DNA of 64,000 nt from Actinomycetales bacterium (GCA_002919305.1 PKFB01000039.1:1-64000), one strand, 5' to 3'; numbered from the stretch's first letter, positions 55,401 to 64,000 are shown. The notes: generated by a model from the sequence alone, not told the origin. A program made the numbers and translations.

Positions 55401-57940
55401 TCGAGCACCTCCAGGGCCAAAGCCGCCGCCTCGGTTCGGGTACGGGCCCCCATTTTGCGCATTCCGGAGCGGATATGGGTCTCCACCGTCTCTCGGGAGA
55501 TCCCCAGCAGCCCCGCAATCCGCCGCGTCGGCTCGCCACGGGCCACCAGCCTCAAAACGTCGCGTTCCCGGCCGGTGAGTTCGGTGCCGGCCCTCGGCCC
55601 CCGGGTTTCCCGGCGGACCGCGTGCCGGCGCAGCGCCCGCCGGATACGCCCGAGCAGCACCACCAGGCCAGCCTGTTCCGCTAACTGTTCGGCGGCCAGC
55701 AACGCCGGAACCGCCTCAGGGTCATCGTTGGTATGCAGGCCCCGCGCCAGCAGGCACCGGACTTCTTCCCGCCAGGCCACGTCGTGCCAGGCCCGCGCCG
55801 CGTGATCGAATTCGACCGCCCGGGACGGGTCGGCGCGGACTGCCTGCCAGGCGGCCAACGTGGCGCGGACCGGTGGGAGGGGGTGGTGGGGGGCCTCATC
55901 GGCGCTGGGTGCGCCGCCGTCATGGGCGGCCCACCACTGGGTGATGCGTCGCAGACCCGCAATCAGGTCCTCCCGTTTGTGCAGCTCAGGGCTGTCCTCG
56001 CCGGATGTGACGGCCCGCTCTGGTTGCCCATCCAGCCACGCCGCCTCCCGCGCGACCCAGTCCAACAACCTGGCCAGGGAGACAGGGAAGGCTTGCCGGT
56101 CAGCCAGACGCTCCCGCGCGGAGGCGAGCAGGCCTCCGTCGGCTTCAGCCAGGCTCGCCGCCGCCGTGGCGTAGCCTCGTGCGACCGTCGGCAGGGTGCG
56201 ATCCACCAGGTCAACGGCGCGGCGGACCACCGTGTCCAGGTTCTGGCTGCGCAGCGCCGCGCACCACAACTCAACCGCTAAAAACCGGGTCTGCCAGCTG
56301 TAGGCCAGGTCCGCCGCGCAGGCATCGGCGCCCCGGCGTGCCCATTCGGCGGCCTCCTCCAAACGGCCGTCGCTGGCGAGGGTCTCCACCAGCAGCCAGG
56401 CGCTCCAGCGGGCCGCCAGGACATCACCACCGGTCCCGGCGGCGGCCGCTGCCGTGGCCAGGCCCGCTTCCCACCCGGGGGCCCGACGGGCGGCGTCCAC
56501 CGCGGCCAAGGCCGCCCGCAGCGCCGGCACCGCCGGCGGACGGCCATGTCGGGCTGTAATCTCCTCAGCCAACACCGGCCCCCGGTCCGGATCGGTGAGC
56601 GTCGCCAGCAGCCGCACCCGGTCCCGCGCAGCCACCAGATCAGCCGGTGCCGCGTCCGGCACCGTCACCACCGCGCGTTCCGCCTCCTGCGGCCGCCCGG
56701 CCTGTAGCAGCGCTTCACCACGCAGCACCGCGCTGTGTGGATCTGTCTCATCGCCGAGGACACGCAGACACGAACGCGGCCGCCCCACCGCCAAGGCGGC
56801 CTCCGCGGCCGCGTACCGGATCTCAGCGTGGGGGGTGACCCCGGGTAGGTTGCACGCCAACAGCAGCAGATCAGCGCGTTCCCCGACGCTGGTGGCGCGC
56901 TCAGCGGCGGCCACCGCACGGGTGTACGCCTCCTCCACATCCCCCGCCGAGGCCAGATGACGGGCGGCCTCGGCGTCAGGGACCAGCTCAGCCAGCCGGC
57001 GATGCAGGGCCGCCCGCTCGTCGGCGTCCAGCAGGCCAGCGGCGACCTCAGCGACGTACGGCGAGGTCGGGCTGACCTCCTCACCGGTGAGCGTCACCAG
57101 GCCGGCACCCAGCAACTCATCCACCCCGGCGCCGAGGATCCGGCGGGTAGCGGGACGGCCAAGCAGCCCCAACGCCGCCATGGCCGTGCGGGCCGGACGG
57201 GTCAGGTCAGCTAACGCCTCCGCCACCGCGTATACCACCGGTGGGGTGTTCGGGTTCCCTGTCGCCCGTTCGGTTGTTCCGCCGCGGCGGGAGGAGGCGT
57301 GGCGGGCGAGCGCCTCCACCGCCAACGGCAAACCACCGGAGCGACGCACCACGTCCGCGATCGCCGCCGGCCCTAACTGCGGCGCTACCCGACGGGCCAG
57401 GTCGGTGGCGGCCTCCTGGGACAGCGGCGGCACCGGCAACCAGGCCACTGCCGCCTCCCGCAACCGCCGCTCTCCCTCAGCCGGTAATGGATGAGGGGTA
57501 CGCAGCGCCGCCAACACCCGACAGTGCGTGGCAATAGCGGGTAGAGCGCTTAATGTCAACGAATCGACCCATTGAAGATCGTCAATTATTAATAGTCCGC
57601 CCCGAACCCGGGACCGCACCGCCTCCACCGTCAAAGCCTGGTCATTGACCGGTAGCCGGGCGCGCACCGCCCGGGAGAGCGCTAACCCAGGCGTCGTACG
57701 CAGGATCGCTAAGCCGCCACCGATGAACACCGGCCCACGGAAAGCCGCCGCAACCTTACGCAACGCGGTCGTCAAACCACTGCCGGGAACACCAGTGAGC
57801 ACGACGAGCCCCGGGCGTCCCAGCCGAGCCGCGACCTCAGCGATCAGACGATCACCGTCTGTAGCCGTCTCCCTGCTGGACGCTTGCTCGACCGCGTCCG
57901 CTGGCGTAGTGGACGGCCCGCTGCCAGGCTCGTCGCGCAC
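55397..57940 (-). CDS. Large LuxR-family ATP-binding regulator (LAL)
   Basis: A GTG after GGGAGGGA gives 847 residues: a STAND-type ATPase (residues 40-300), a long helical TPR-like middle and a C-terminal LuxR HTH (E-L-T-G-R-E-R-D-V-L-R-L-V-A-R-G, then G-I-S-R-E-T-V-E-T-H-I-R). The P-loop reads G-V-P-G-S-G-L-T-T, with Leu56 where the Walker Lys should be; Walker B G-L-L-I-I-D-D-L-Q-W is intact. ATP may bind weakly or not at all. It diverges from the dynamin operon and is a candidate regulator of it. Confidence 0.85.
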   Translation of the reverse strand: MRDEPGSGPSTTPADAVEQASSRETATDGDRLIAEVAARLGRPGLVVLTGVPGSGLTTALRKVAAAFRGPVFIGGGLAILRTTPGLALSRAVRARLPVNDQALTVEAVRSRVRGGLLIIDDLQWVDSLTLSALPAIATHCRVLAALRTPHPLPAEGERRLREAAVAWLPVPPLSQEAATDLARRVAPQLGPAAIADVVRRSGGLPLAVEALARHASSRRGGTTERATGNPNTPPVVYAVAEALADLTRPARTAMAALGLLGRPATRRILGAGVDELLGAGLVTLTGEEVSPTSPYVAEVAAGLLDADERAALHRRLAELVPDAEAARHLASAGDVEEAYTRAVAAAERATSVGERADLLLLACNLPGVTPHAEIRYAAAEAALAVGRPRSCLRVLGDETDPHSAVLRGEALLQAGRPQEAERAVVTVPDAAPADLVAARDRVRLLATLTDPDRGPVLAEEITARHGRPPAVPALRAALAAVDAARRAPGWEAGLATAAAAAGTGGDVLAARWSAWLLVETLASDGRLEEAAEWARRGADACAADLAYSWQTRFLAVELWCAALRSQNLDTVVRRAVDLVDRTLPTVARGYATAAASLAEADGGLLASARERLADRQAFPVSLARLLDWVAREAAWLDGQPERAVTSGEDSPELHKREDLIAGLRRITQWWAAHDGGAPSADEAPHHPLPPVRATLAAWQAVRADPSRAVEFDHAARAWHDVAWREEVRCLLARGLHTNDDPEAVPALLAAEQLAEQAGLVVLLGRIRRALRRHAVRRETRGPRAGTELTGRERDVLRLVARGEPTRRIAGLLGISRETVETHIRSGMRKMGARTRTEAAALALEVLE

Positions 57941-58091
57941 GTGGTTCCCTCCCCCACAAGGTGGCACGAATCTGTGATCCTCTGCCGGGCAGGATATTCG
58001 TACTGTGGTGAGTGTCGACGCCGGCCATCGCAACCGGCCGACAGAAAACCGACATAGCTGTTGAGTTCACTTAGGAAAGGATTCGGCGACG
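57941..58091. promoter_or_regulatory. Divergent promoter region, LAL and dynamin operon
   Basis: The 151-bp gap holds the ribosome binding site AGGAAAGGA for the rightward operon and GGGAGGGA for the leftward gene. A GC dyad, CGGCC-ATCGCAA-CCGGCCG, lies near 58024. No consensus -10/-35 pair is obvious. Confidence 0.35.
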
Positions 58092-58697
58092 ATGAGCGAC
58101 TTCGATGTGGATGCCACGACGGAAGAGCCGGCGGCCGACGACACCTCCTATGAGGACACCACGACAGACGTTTCTGTCGCCATCACGGACACCGACTTCG
58201 ACGGTGACGGCATCGTCGACGACGTCAGCGTTGTCACCTACGGCGACGGCCGGAGCGCGATCACCATCGACACCGACCACGACGGTGTCGCTGACTACGT
58301 CGGCGGCGACACCGACGGTGACGGCGTCATCGACGTGGTGAACGAGGACTCTGACGGCGACGGTGTCCTGGACACCGCCTACCTGGACTCCGACGGTGAC
58401 GGCGTCCTGGACATGGCGCAGTACGACACCAACGGTGACGGCGTGGTCGACCAGCTCGGTTTCGACACCGACGGTGACGGCGTCATCGACACCATCGGCG
58501 TCGACACCGACGCTGACGGCCGCGTGGACACCCTGACCACCGACACCGACGGTGACGGCGTCGCCGACACTGTCATGGTCGACATGGACGAGGACGGCTC
58601 AGCTGAGCTGATCACCACCGACTCCGACGGTGACGGTGTCTTCGACACCACCACCCCCGGTACGGACGGCGGAACCGACCCCTACACCAACGCCTGA
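58092..58697 (+). CDS. Asp-rich calcium-binding repeat protein
   Basis: The 201-residue acidic protein has no signal peptide. After about 34 residues come roughly twelve 13-residue repeats of the type D-x-D-G-D-G-V-x-D-x-x-x-x, matching thrombospondin type 3 or dockerin-like Ca2+ loops (D-x-D-x-D-G). The second and eleventh copies are degenerate. It should bind several Ca2+ and may be disordered without it. It is the first gene of the dynamin operon, in the position held by iniB in mycobacteria, though its sequence differs. Its stop is 5 nt before the next start. Confidence 0.82.
   Translation: MSDFDVDATTEEPAADDTSYEDTTTDVSVAITDTDFDGDGIVDDVSVVTYGDGRSAITIDTDHDGVADYVGGDTDGDGVIDVVNEDSDGDGVLDTAYLDSDGDGVLDMAQYDTNGDGVVDQLGFDTDGDGVIDTIGVDTDADGRVDTLTTDTDGDGVADTVMVDMDEDGSAELITTDSDGDGVFDTTTPGTDGGTDPYTNA
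58194..58655 (+). repeat. 39-bp tandem coding repeat
   Basis: About twelve imperfect 39-bp units, many containing GACACCGACGGTGACGGCGT or close variants, encode the Asp-rich loops. Repeat number could vary between strains by slippage. Confidence 0.8.
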
Positions 58698-58702
58698 GGG
58701 CC

Positions 58703-60196
58703 ATGGTTGCAGGTCCCCTTAGTTCCGGAGTGGCCGGTCTCTGCGCTGAGACCGGCCACCGGCTTGGAGGTAGTACCCGCGCCGCGGTAGAGGACGTGCG
58801 CAGACGGCTCGGGCAGCCGCTGCGGGTGGCGATCGCCGGACGACTGAAGTCCGGTAAGTCCACTTTGGTCAACGCATTAATCGGACGGCGAGTCGCGCAG
58901 ACCGAGGTCGGCGAATGCACCCGGCTGGTCACCCAGTTCCGGTACGGCACCGCTGACCGGGTCGACGTGGTTCGGCGTGATGGGACCCGGGTAAGCCATC
59001 CGCTGGATGAGTCCGGGATGATCCCGCAGCGGCTGAATGTCCCCCGCGGTGAGATCGGGTACATCGACGTCACGCTCACCAGTGACCGGTTGCGCGATCT
59101 GACCGTGGTGGACACTCCCGGGTTGTCGTCGACCAACGCGCCCATCAGCGACGAAACGAAGCGTTTCCTGTTCGACGATGACCTGGACCCTGACTCCGCG
59201 GGAGCGCTGTCAGGGGCCGAAGCCATCATCTACGTGTTCACCCAGTCAGTGCGGGCCGATGACGTGGAGGCGCTGGAGGCGTTCCGGTCGATCTCCTCCC
59301 GGCTGTCGAGCAACCCGATCAACTCACTGGGACTGTTCAACAAAGTGGACAAACTGGCCGGCGGGGGCGACCCCTGGCCGGTGGCGGGACCGCTAGCAGA
59401 GGCGCAGGCGCGGATCCTGCGCCGGGCGGTCTCCGACGTGGTCCCGGTGATCGGTCTGCTGGCCGAAACCACCGAGGCCGGCCGGTTGACCGCCGCCGAC
59501 TGCGAAGCGCTGCGGGAACTAGCCCGGCTCCCTGAGGCGGAACGGGCGGTCCTGCTCGCCTCAGTGGACCTGTTCACCAGCCGTGACTGCCCGATCTCCC
59601 GGGAGCAACGCGAACGGCTCCTGCGGCTGCTGGACCTGTACGGCATCAACTTCGCAGTGGCCGCCCTGGTGGACGAACCCAACCTGGCCACCGGTGACCT
59701 GGTCCGCCGTTTGTTCCTCGCCTCAGGGTTCCCCCGGCTACGGGAAACGCTTGACCAGGCGTTCCGCTGGCGCAGCGACGCCATCAAAGCCGGATGGGCA
59801 CTGTCCACTTTGGAAAAGATCGCCAATCACGCTGAACGCCCCGCCGACCGGGAACTGCTGCGTGACGCGATCGAACGGTTGATCCAGCGACCGGAGTACC
59901 ACCGACTCAAGCTGCTGGAAGTAGCTCAGCTGGTCAGCACCGGCGCCGTGGACCTCCCCGAGCAGATGGAGATCGAACTGACCCGCTTGGCGTTGTCCAA
60001 CGACCCCGCCTGGATCCTCGGGATGCCCGGTGTGCCGGCGCCGCAACTGGCCAAGGCCGCCCTGGATGCGGCCTCCCGCTGGCGGGCGTTCGCGGTGGCC
60101 GGCGCCAGCCCGGCCCAAGCCCGGGTTGCGCACGTCGCGCATCGTGGGTTTTACCTGCTCTCGCAGCAACTGCGTGGGCAGGTGAGATACACCTGA
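58703..60196 (+). CDS. Dynamin-family GTPase, IniC/DynB-like
   Basis: The 497-residue protein has a dynamin-type GTPase head: G1 A-G-R-L-K-S-G-K-S-T at residues 45-54, a conserved switch Thr in G-E-C-T-R-L-V-T, G3 V-V-D-T-P-G-L-S-S and G4 F-N-K-V-D-K. The rest is helical with no clear transmembrane segment, typical of the shorter partner in two-gene bacterial dynamin systems (IniC, DynB). It likely acts with the longer GTPase at 61064 in membrane remodelling or division-septum stabilisation. Confidence 0.86.
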   Translation: MVAGPLSSGVAGLCAETGHRLGGSTRAAVEDVRRRLGQPLRVAIAGRLKSGKSTLVNALIGRRVAQTEVGECTRLVTQFRYGTADRVDVVRRDGTRVSHPLDESGMIPQRLNVPRGEIGYIDVTLTSDRLRDLTVVDTPGLSSTNAPISDETKRFLFDDDLDPDSAGALSGAEAIIYVFTQSVRADDVEALEAFRSISSRLSSNPINSLGLFNKVDKLAGGGDPWPVAGPLAEAQARILRRAVSDVVPVIGLLAETTEAGRLTAADCEALRELARLPEAERAVLLASVDLFTSRDCPISREQRERLLRLLDLYGINFAVAALVDEPNLATGDLVRRLFLASGFPRLRETLDQAFRWRSDAIKAGWALSTLEKIANHAERPADRELLRDAIERLIQRPEYHRLKLLEVAQLVSTGAVDLPEQMEIELTRLALSNDPAWILGMPGVPAPQLAKAALDAASRWRAFAVAGASPAQARVAHVAHRGFYLLSQQLRGQVRYT

Positions 60197-60254
60197 GGCG
60201 CCGGCCTCACCCCCATCCCGAAAGATCACATCCCGCGTAACACCAGGAGCGCCG

Positions 60255-61067
60255 ATGTCGACCAGTAGCCTCCGCGCCACCGCCGCGGGTCTGACCCTCA
60301 TCTTCGCGGTGCTCACCGGCCTGCTCACCGGCGTGGTGGGGGCGCCGGAGTGCCAGACCGTGGAGGCACCCACCCCCAGCAGCCCAGCCCAGGACCCCGA
60401 TCACACGACCCCACCCCCCGCCGACGGGTCCGGGGAAGGAGACAGCCAAGACCAGCAGCAAGACCAGGACCAGGTACCCAGTCAACCTGAAGGCAACGAC
60501 GAACAGCCCGCCACCGACCCTGAAGAGCAGGAGCCGGAGCAACCCGGGACCGGCCAGTCAGCCGAACCCATCACCGCGCAAAACGCCATCATGGTTCCCC
60601 TGGCGGCGCAGTCGTCAGGCTGCGAAGACAGCAGCTTCTCCACCTCCACGGCCCTGGCTGGCTTCCTGGGCGCGGCTGTAGCCGGTGGCGCGGTCACCGG
60701 CCTGTTGTTCGTCCGCCGCCGCGGCACCACGACGGTCCCCACCGACCCTGACCTGGCCGCGCGTACTGAACGGGCCGAAAAGGAACGCGCCACCCTGATT
60801 CAGGCGGCCATCTACGTCCGGGATCGCGCCACCAGCAAGGCCCTGGCTGACCGGCTGGGCTGGGCCCTGCAGGAGGTGGGTGTGACCACCGTCTCCCCCA
60901 CCGGGGTCCGGTTCGACCCGGCCCACCATGAGGCAGGCGGATCGGTCGTCACCTCCGACCCGTCTCTGGTCGGCACAATCGCCGCGGTTGAGGTACCCGG
61001 CTATGTCGACCGCGGCACAGTGCTCCGCGCCCCCGTCGTCACCGTCTACCGGGAGGCCAGCCGATGA
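60255..61067 (+). CDS. Membrane-anchored GrpE-like protein
   Basis: ATG after AGGAGCGCCG. The 270 residues have an N-terminal signal/anchor (11-30), an acidic Pro/Gln-rich extracytoplasmic linker (31-130), a transmembrane helix (132-153) followed by R-R-R-G, and a cytoplasmic C-terminal domain. That domain matches the GrpE head: V-R-F-D-P-A-H-H-E-A (about 218-227) and G-T-I-A-A-V-E-V-P-G-Y-V then L-R-A-P-V-V-T-V. GrpE exchanges nucleotide on Hsp70; here it is tethered to the membrane inside a dynamin operon with no Hsp70 gene in view. Its stop overlaps the second dynamin start. Confidence 0.78.
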   Translation: MSTSSLRATAAGLTLIFAVLTGLLTGVVGAPECQTVEAPTPSSPAQDPDHTTPPPADGSGEGDSQDQQQDQDQVPSQPEGNDEQPATDPEEQEPEQPGTGQSAEPITAQNAIMVPLAAQSSGCEDSSFSTSTALAGFLGAAVAGGAVTGLLFVRRRGTTTVPTDPDLAARTERAEKERATLIQAAIYVRDRATSKALADRLGWALQEVGVTTVSPTGVRFDPAHHEAGGSVVTSDPSLVGTIAAVEVPGYVDRGTVLRAPVVTVYREASR

Positions 61068-62971
61068 GTGCCCCGACACCGACCAAACCCGCTGCAGGGA
61101 AACCCGCCGCTAAACCCGCAGGCCTCACCGTCGCGCAACTGGAAAAGATGCTGCGGGCGGCGGTGGACAACAGCCTGGCGCAGCTACGCCGCATCGACCC
61201 GGACGCCGCCTCCGACCTGGACGCGCTGCGCCGCCGGGAGGAGACCCGCCCCACGATCGTGGTGGTCGGTGAAACCAAACGCGGCAAAAGCTCGCTGACC
61301 AACGCCCTCATCGGGGTCCCCAACCTGTCCCCGGTCGACGCGGCCGTAGCGACCAGCTCCTACCTGGAGTTTGTCCACTCCACCACCCACGGCGCGCAGG
61401 CGTACGTGCCCGGCCGGGAAGACCCGATCTCGCTGCGGATCGAGGACATCCGCGACTGGGGCACCGTGCTGGGATCCCTGCCGGACGGCATGCGTCCACC
61501 CCGCCGCATCGTGATCCACCACTCCGCGCCTCTGCTGCAGTACATCAGCCTGGTGGACACCCCAGGCGTGGGCGGCCTGGACTCCCTACACGCCGAGATC
61601 GCGCTGGACGCCGTCTCCCGCGCCACCGTGCTGCTGTTCGTGGTGGACGCCTCCTCCCCCTTCTCCAAACCGGAGATGGACTTCCTCATCGAGGCCAGCA
61701 AACGGGTCAACCTGGTGCTGTTCGCCCTCACCAAAATCGACGCCTACCCGGGGTGGCGCACCATCCTGGACGACAACGTGGCGCTGCTGAAAGCACACGC
61801 CCCCCGGTTTGGAAGCGCACCGTTCTACCCGGTCTCCTCCCGGTTGGCGGAACTGGCGATGCGGATGCCGCAAAACGCCGCCGCTGAACTGGTCAAAGAG
61901 TCCCGGGTCGCCGACCTGCAGCACGCGTTAATCAAACTGGCCTCACGGGGGCACCTGCTGAAGTCAGCCAACGTGCTGCGTTCCATCCGCAGCGAGTTCG
62001 TGCGTCTGGATCTGCAAACCGCCGAGGAGATGAAAGCCGCCGACCCGGATCCAGCCGCAGCCGAACGCCTGAAAGCCGAACGCGCCAAGATCGCCTCACG
62101 GAAACGCACCGAGTCCCGGCAATGGTCCCTGGCGCTGAACACCGAAACCAACCGGGCCAAGGTGGAGGCGACCGGCCGGCTCCGGGTCTACTTCAGCAAA
62201 CTCCAAGAGCAGTTCCTCACCCAAATCGACAAGGCCGACCGGGGTGACCTCAAGCAGCTCCCCAATGACGTCGACCGGGCCCTGCACGCCCTGTCGGTCC
62301 GCCTGTCAGCCGAACTGGAGTACCGGTTCCGGATGATCGGGCAGCGGGTGTTGGCCCAAGTATTCAGCCCGCAGGAACTGCACTATGTGCTGCGGCGCCT
62401 CAACGCGCGCCTCCGACTGGCCCTCAGCACCAAGCCCCGCCGGGAAGGCGGAGGCGGGGACACCGCACTGGTGGTCATGTCCAGCGCAGGAACCGCGATG
62501 ATGGCGGGTCGAGGCGCGATGGCGGGAGCGTCAGCAGCCGGCCTGGGAGGCTCATTAGCCGGTGGCCTGCTGATCCCAGGGATCGGCGTAGGCCTCGGTT
62601 TGGCCGCAGGTGCGTTCTTGCTCTGGCGACGTAAGGTTCAAAATGACCGCGCTCAAGCCCGACAGTGGCTGCGGGAAGTGATGAGTGAATCCCGTGCAGC
62701 CCTCAACGATGAGGTCCTGCAACGCTTCACAGACCTGCAGTACGCCCTCACCCTGGCGCTCGACGACGCCATCGAACGCCGAGTCCAGCAACTGGACGCG
62801 CAAGTCGCGGCCATGGACCGGGCGATGGCCGAAGACAAAGCCATCCGGCAGAAACGTAAAGCCGAACTCGCCAAACAACGTGAGGCGTACAAAGCACGGA
62901 TCAACAAGATCGATGAGGTGCTGGTCAAGGCGCGCGGGCTGGTACCGGCGCCGAAGAAGGACGCTCACTGA
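61064..62971 (+). CDS. Dynamin-family GTPase, IniA/DynA-like
   Basis: The 635-residue protein begins with an Ala/Pro/Lys-rich tail, then the GTPase head: G1 V-V-G-E-T-K-R-G-K-S-S near residue 67-77, G3 L-V-D-T-P-G-V-G-G, G4 A-L-T-K-I-D. Helical stalk segments follow. A Gly/Ala-rich hydrophobic paddle lies at about 475-525 (A-G-G-L-L-I-P-G-I-G-V-G-L-G-L-A-A-G-A-F), followed by basic residues and a long coiled coil. The paddle should insert into the membrane. It is the larger partner of the GTPase at 58703. Confidence 0.87.
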   Translation: MSAPTPTKPAAGKPAAKPAGLTVAQLEKMLRAAVDNSLAQLRRIDPDAASDLDALRRREETRPTIVVVGETKRGKSSLTNALIGVPNLSPVDAAVATSSYLEFVHSTTHGAQAYVPGREDPISLRIEDIRDWGTVLGSLPDGMRPPRRIVIHHSAPLLQYISLVDTPGVGGLDSLHAEIALDAVSRATVLLFVVDASSPFSKPEMDFLIEASKRVNLVLFALTKIDAYPGWRTILDDNVALLKAHAPRFGSAPFYPVSSRLAELAMRMPQNAAAELVKESRVADLQHALIKLASRGHLLKSANVLRSIRSEFVRLDLQTAEEMKAADPDPAAAERLKAERAKIASRKRTESRQWSLALNTETNRAKVEATGRLRVYFSKLQEQFLTQIDKADRGDLKQLPNDVDRALHALSVRLSAELEYRFRMIGQRVLAQVFSPQELHYVLRRLNARLRLALSTKPRREGGGGDTALVVMSSAGTAMMAGRGAMAGASAAGLGGSLAGGLLIPGIGVGLGLAAGAFLLWRRKVQNDRAQARQWLREVMSESRAALNDEVLQRFTDLQYALTLALDDAIERRVQQLDAQVAAMDRAMAEDKAIRQKRKAELAKQREAYKARINKIDEVLVKARGLVPAPKKDAH

Positions 62972-63032
62972 CCCACAGCGCCGGAAGGTGCCCGACCAGC
63001 GGGCCAGATAACGGGATGGATGGAACACAGCC

Positions 63033-63713
63033 ATGGACCACGATGAACCGCCAGAAGACTGGCCCGCCGCCGAGTACGAGGAACCTACCCCGGAGGATCT
63101 GACCGGCGGCTCAGATCCCACCGACCCGACCGGACCGGAGCCAGACTCACCAATCGATGACACCGACAGCTTCGACAACACCGAGCTGACCCCGGAACCG
63201 GTCGACGGTTTCGACGACGACACCGACCAGGCGGACCTCGTCGACGACTCCGGCGACACCGGGGACTTCGTCGACGATCAGTACGCCGAGGACGTCGCCG
63301 ATGACCTATACCCCGAGGACGGGCAGACCGACGAGGTCGTCACCGACGACGCGGACCTCGACGACACGTCAGCCGAGGTCGACGAGCCGGTACCGGGCAC
63401 CGACCCGGACCTCGACCCGCTCGGCGATGACGCCTCCTGGCAGGAGACCCTCTTCCCGCCCGCGCTGGATGTGCAGGCCCCTGAACCGGTCGATGGCTTC
63501 CCGTGGAGTGACCCGCTCCTGTTGGGCGACGACACCGCCGAACCAGACCCGGGCTACCAGCCACCCGACGACACCGCCACCGCACCCCCTGTGGCTGATC
63601 TCCTCGCCTACGACGGTCAGGAGACCACCGACTCTCCTCAGGCGCTCACTGACCTGGCCGCCTCCGAGGACCCAGCTATCAGCTCCCTGGCCCGCTTCTG
63701 GAGCCAGGACTGA
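63033..63713 (+). CDS. Acidic low-complexity protein
   Basis: The 226-residue protein is about one third Asp plus Glu and rich in Pro and Thr, with no signal peptide or membrane helix. The C-terminal 40 residues are more ordered (A-L-T-D-L-A-A-S-E-D-P-A-I-S-S-L-A-R-F-W). It closes the dynamin operon 61 bp after the second GTPase gene. It may be a disordered partner binding basic surfaces or divalent ions. No family recognised. Confidence 0.65.
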   Translation: MDHDEPPEDWPAAEYEEPTPEDLTGGSDPTDPTGPEPDSPIDDTDSFDNTELTPEPVDGFDDDTDQADLVDDSGDTGDFVDDQYAEDVADDLYPEDGQTDEVVTDDADLDDTSAEVDEPVPGTDPDLDPLGDDASWQETLFPPALDVQAPEPVDGFPWSDPLLLGDDTAEPDPGYQPPDDTATAPPVADLLAYDGQETTDSPQALTDLAASEDPAISSLARFWSQD

Positions 63714-63730
63714 CCACCAACAGGCCTCCC

Positions 63731-63762
63731 CGGTGGTGGCCCGACGCGTCGGGCCACCACCG
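63731..63762. terminator. Bidirectional terminator, 32-bp palindrome
   Basis: Positions 63731-63762 form a perfect palindrome (arm CGGTGGTGGCCCGACG, meeting at ACGCGT) between the convergent dynamin operon and MFS gene. Confidence 0.8.
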
Positions 63763-63783
63763 CAGCGGGCCCGGCCACCGCCG

Positions 63784-64000
63784 CTACTGACGTGGCTGCC
63801 GGGTAGCCGGCACCAGCACCAAGGCCGGCATCAGCAGAATCGGCACCACCAGCAACGCCCGCAACACACCGAACCGGTCACCGAGCAACCCCACCAAAGG
63901 CGGCCCCGCCAAAAACGCGGTATACCCGATCGCCGCCACCACACTGACCCGCACAGAAGCACGCTGCTCCTCGTCCGCGGCGGCACTCATCCCCACCGGG
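63784..64000 (-). CDS. MFS transporter, C-terminal part (runs out of window)
   Basis: The last 72 or so codons of a transporter are visible: A-A-D-E-E-Q-R-A-S-V-R-V-S-V-V-A-A-I-G-Y then G-P-P-L-V-G-L-L-G-D-R-F-G and a final hydrophobic helix ending P-A-T-R-Q-P-R-Q. The G-Y-T-A-F-L-A-G-P-P motif is typical of the last helices of major facilitator proteins. The 5' end lies beyond 64000. Confidence 0.75.
   Translation of the reverse strand, partial: PVGMSAAADEEQRASVRVSVVAAIGYTAFLAGPPLVGLLGDRFGVLRALLVVPILLMPALVLVPATRQPRQ

Overview
This is high-GC actinobacterial chromosome with many overlapping ATGA/GTGA gene junctions. Supporting traits are deazaflavin-type and LLM oxidoreductases, HxlR/MarR/ArsR/LuxR-LAL regulators, MEDS-STAS and RsbW-like signalling proteins, DUF5685, a Spo0M protein, cydABDC, and a dynamin operon comparable to iniBAC or dynBA. 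The whole points to a sporulating or filamentous actinomycete, possibly Streptosporangiales; genus cannot be told. No rRNA, tRNA, CRISPR or insertion sequence was found.

Layout. 0-13.9 kb: redox and stress genes. These include a nitroreductase-hemerythrin fusion, a thrice-damaged quinone reductase and an intact relative, ArsR, two CNNM/CorC transporters behind a terminator-bearing leader, Spo0M, lipoamide dehydrogenase, an anti-sigma kinase, and a MarR-controlled LLM oxidoreductase plus hemerythrin pair. 14-18 kb: divergent MFS and ABC exporters sharing two SoxR/MerR-type operators. 18-29 kb: aldo/keto reductase, DUF5685, a leaderless HTH/Clp-N pair, MFS, MEDS-STAS, a frameshifted DUF4865 gene, SDR, APC permease and DODA-type dioxygenase. 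29-35 kb: HelD, a methyltransferase, YunG, a PIN/RHH toxin-antitoxin pair, bioD and a PNPOx protein.

35.4-36.8 kb looks like the replication terminus. A 28-bp sequence matches the actinobacterial chromosomal dif site. A tyrosine recombinase gene starts 410 bp away, and its start codon lies inside a second dif-like dyad. The plus strand is C-rich just left of dif and G-rich just right of it.

36.9-47.3 kb: HxlR/FrnE, an ABC-F protein with a possible leader peptide, and a cassette on the minus strand. The cassette runs PrsW protease, secreted segment, DddA/SCP1.201-like deaminase toxin, Imm1 immunity protein, small protein. It carries several one-base losses, all in short G/C runs. An aldo/keto reductase, a hydrolase, a DUF2975-XRE-membrane triad and a small secreted protein follow.

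47.7-54.4 kb: cydABDC and a MarR gene in one transcription unit, read from a leader with nested dyads and no Rex site that I can see. 54.9-63.7 kb: a LuxR and LAL regulator pair diverges from a five-gene dynamin operon: Asp-rich repeat protein, IniC/DynB-like GTPase, membrane-anchored GrpE-like protein, IniA/DynA-like GTPase, acidic protein. The window ends in the C-terminus of an MFS transporter.

The most novel items are the PrsW-DddA-Imm1 cassette, the dif site with its adjacent recombinase, and the dynamin operon carrying a membrane-tethered GrpE head domain.
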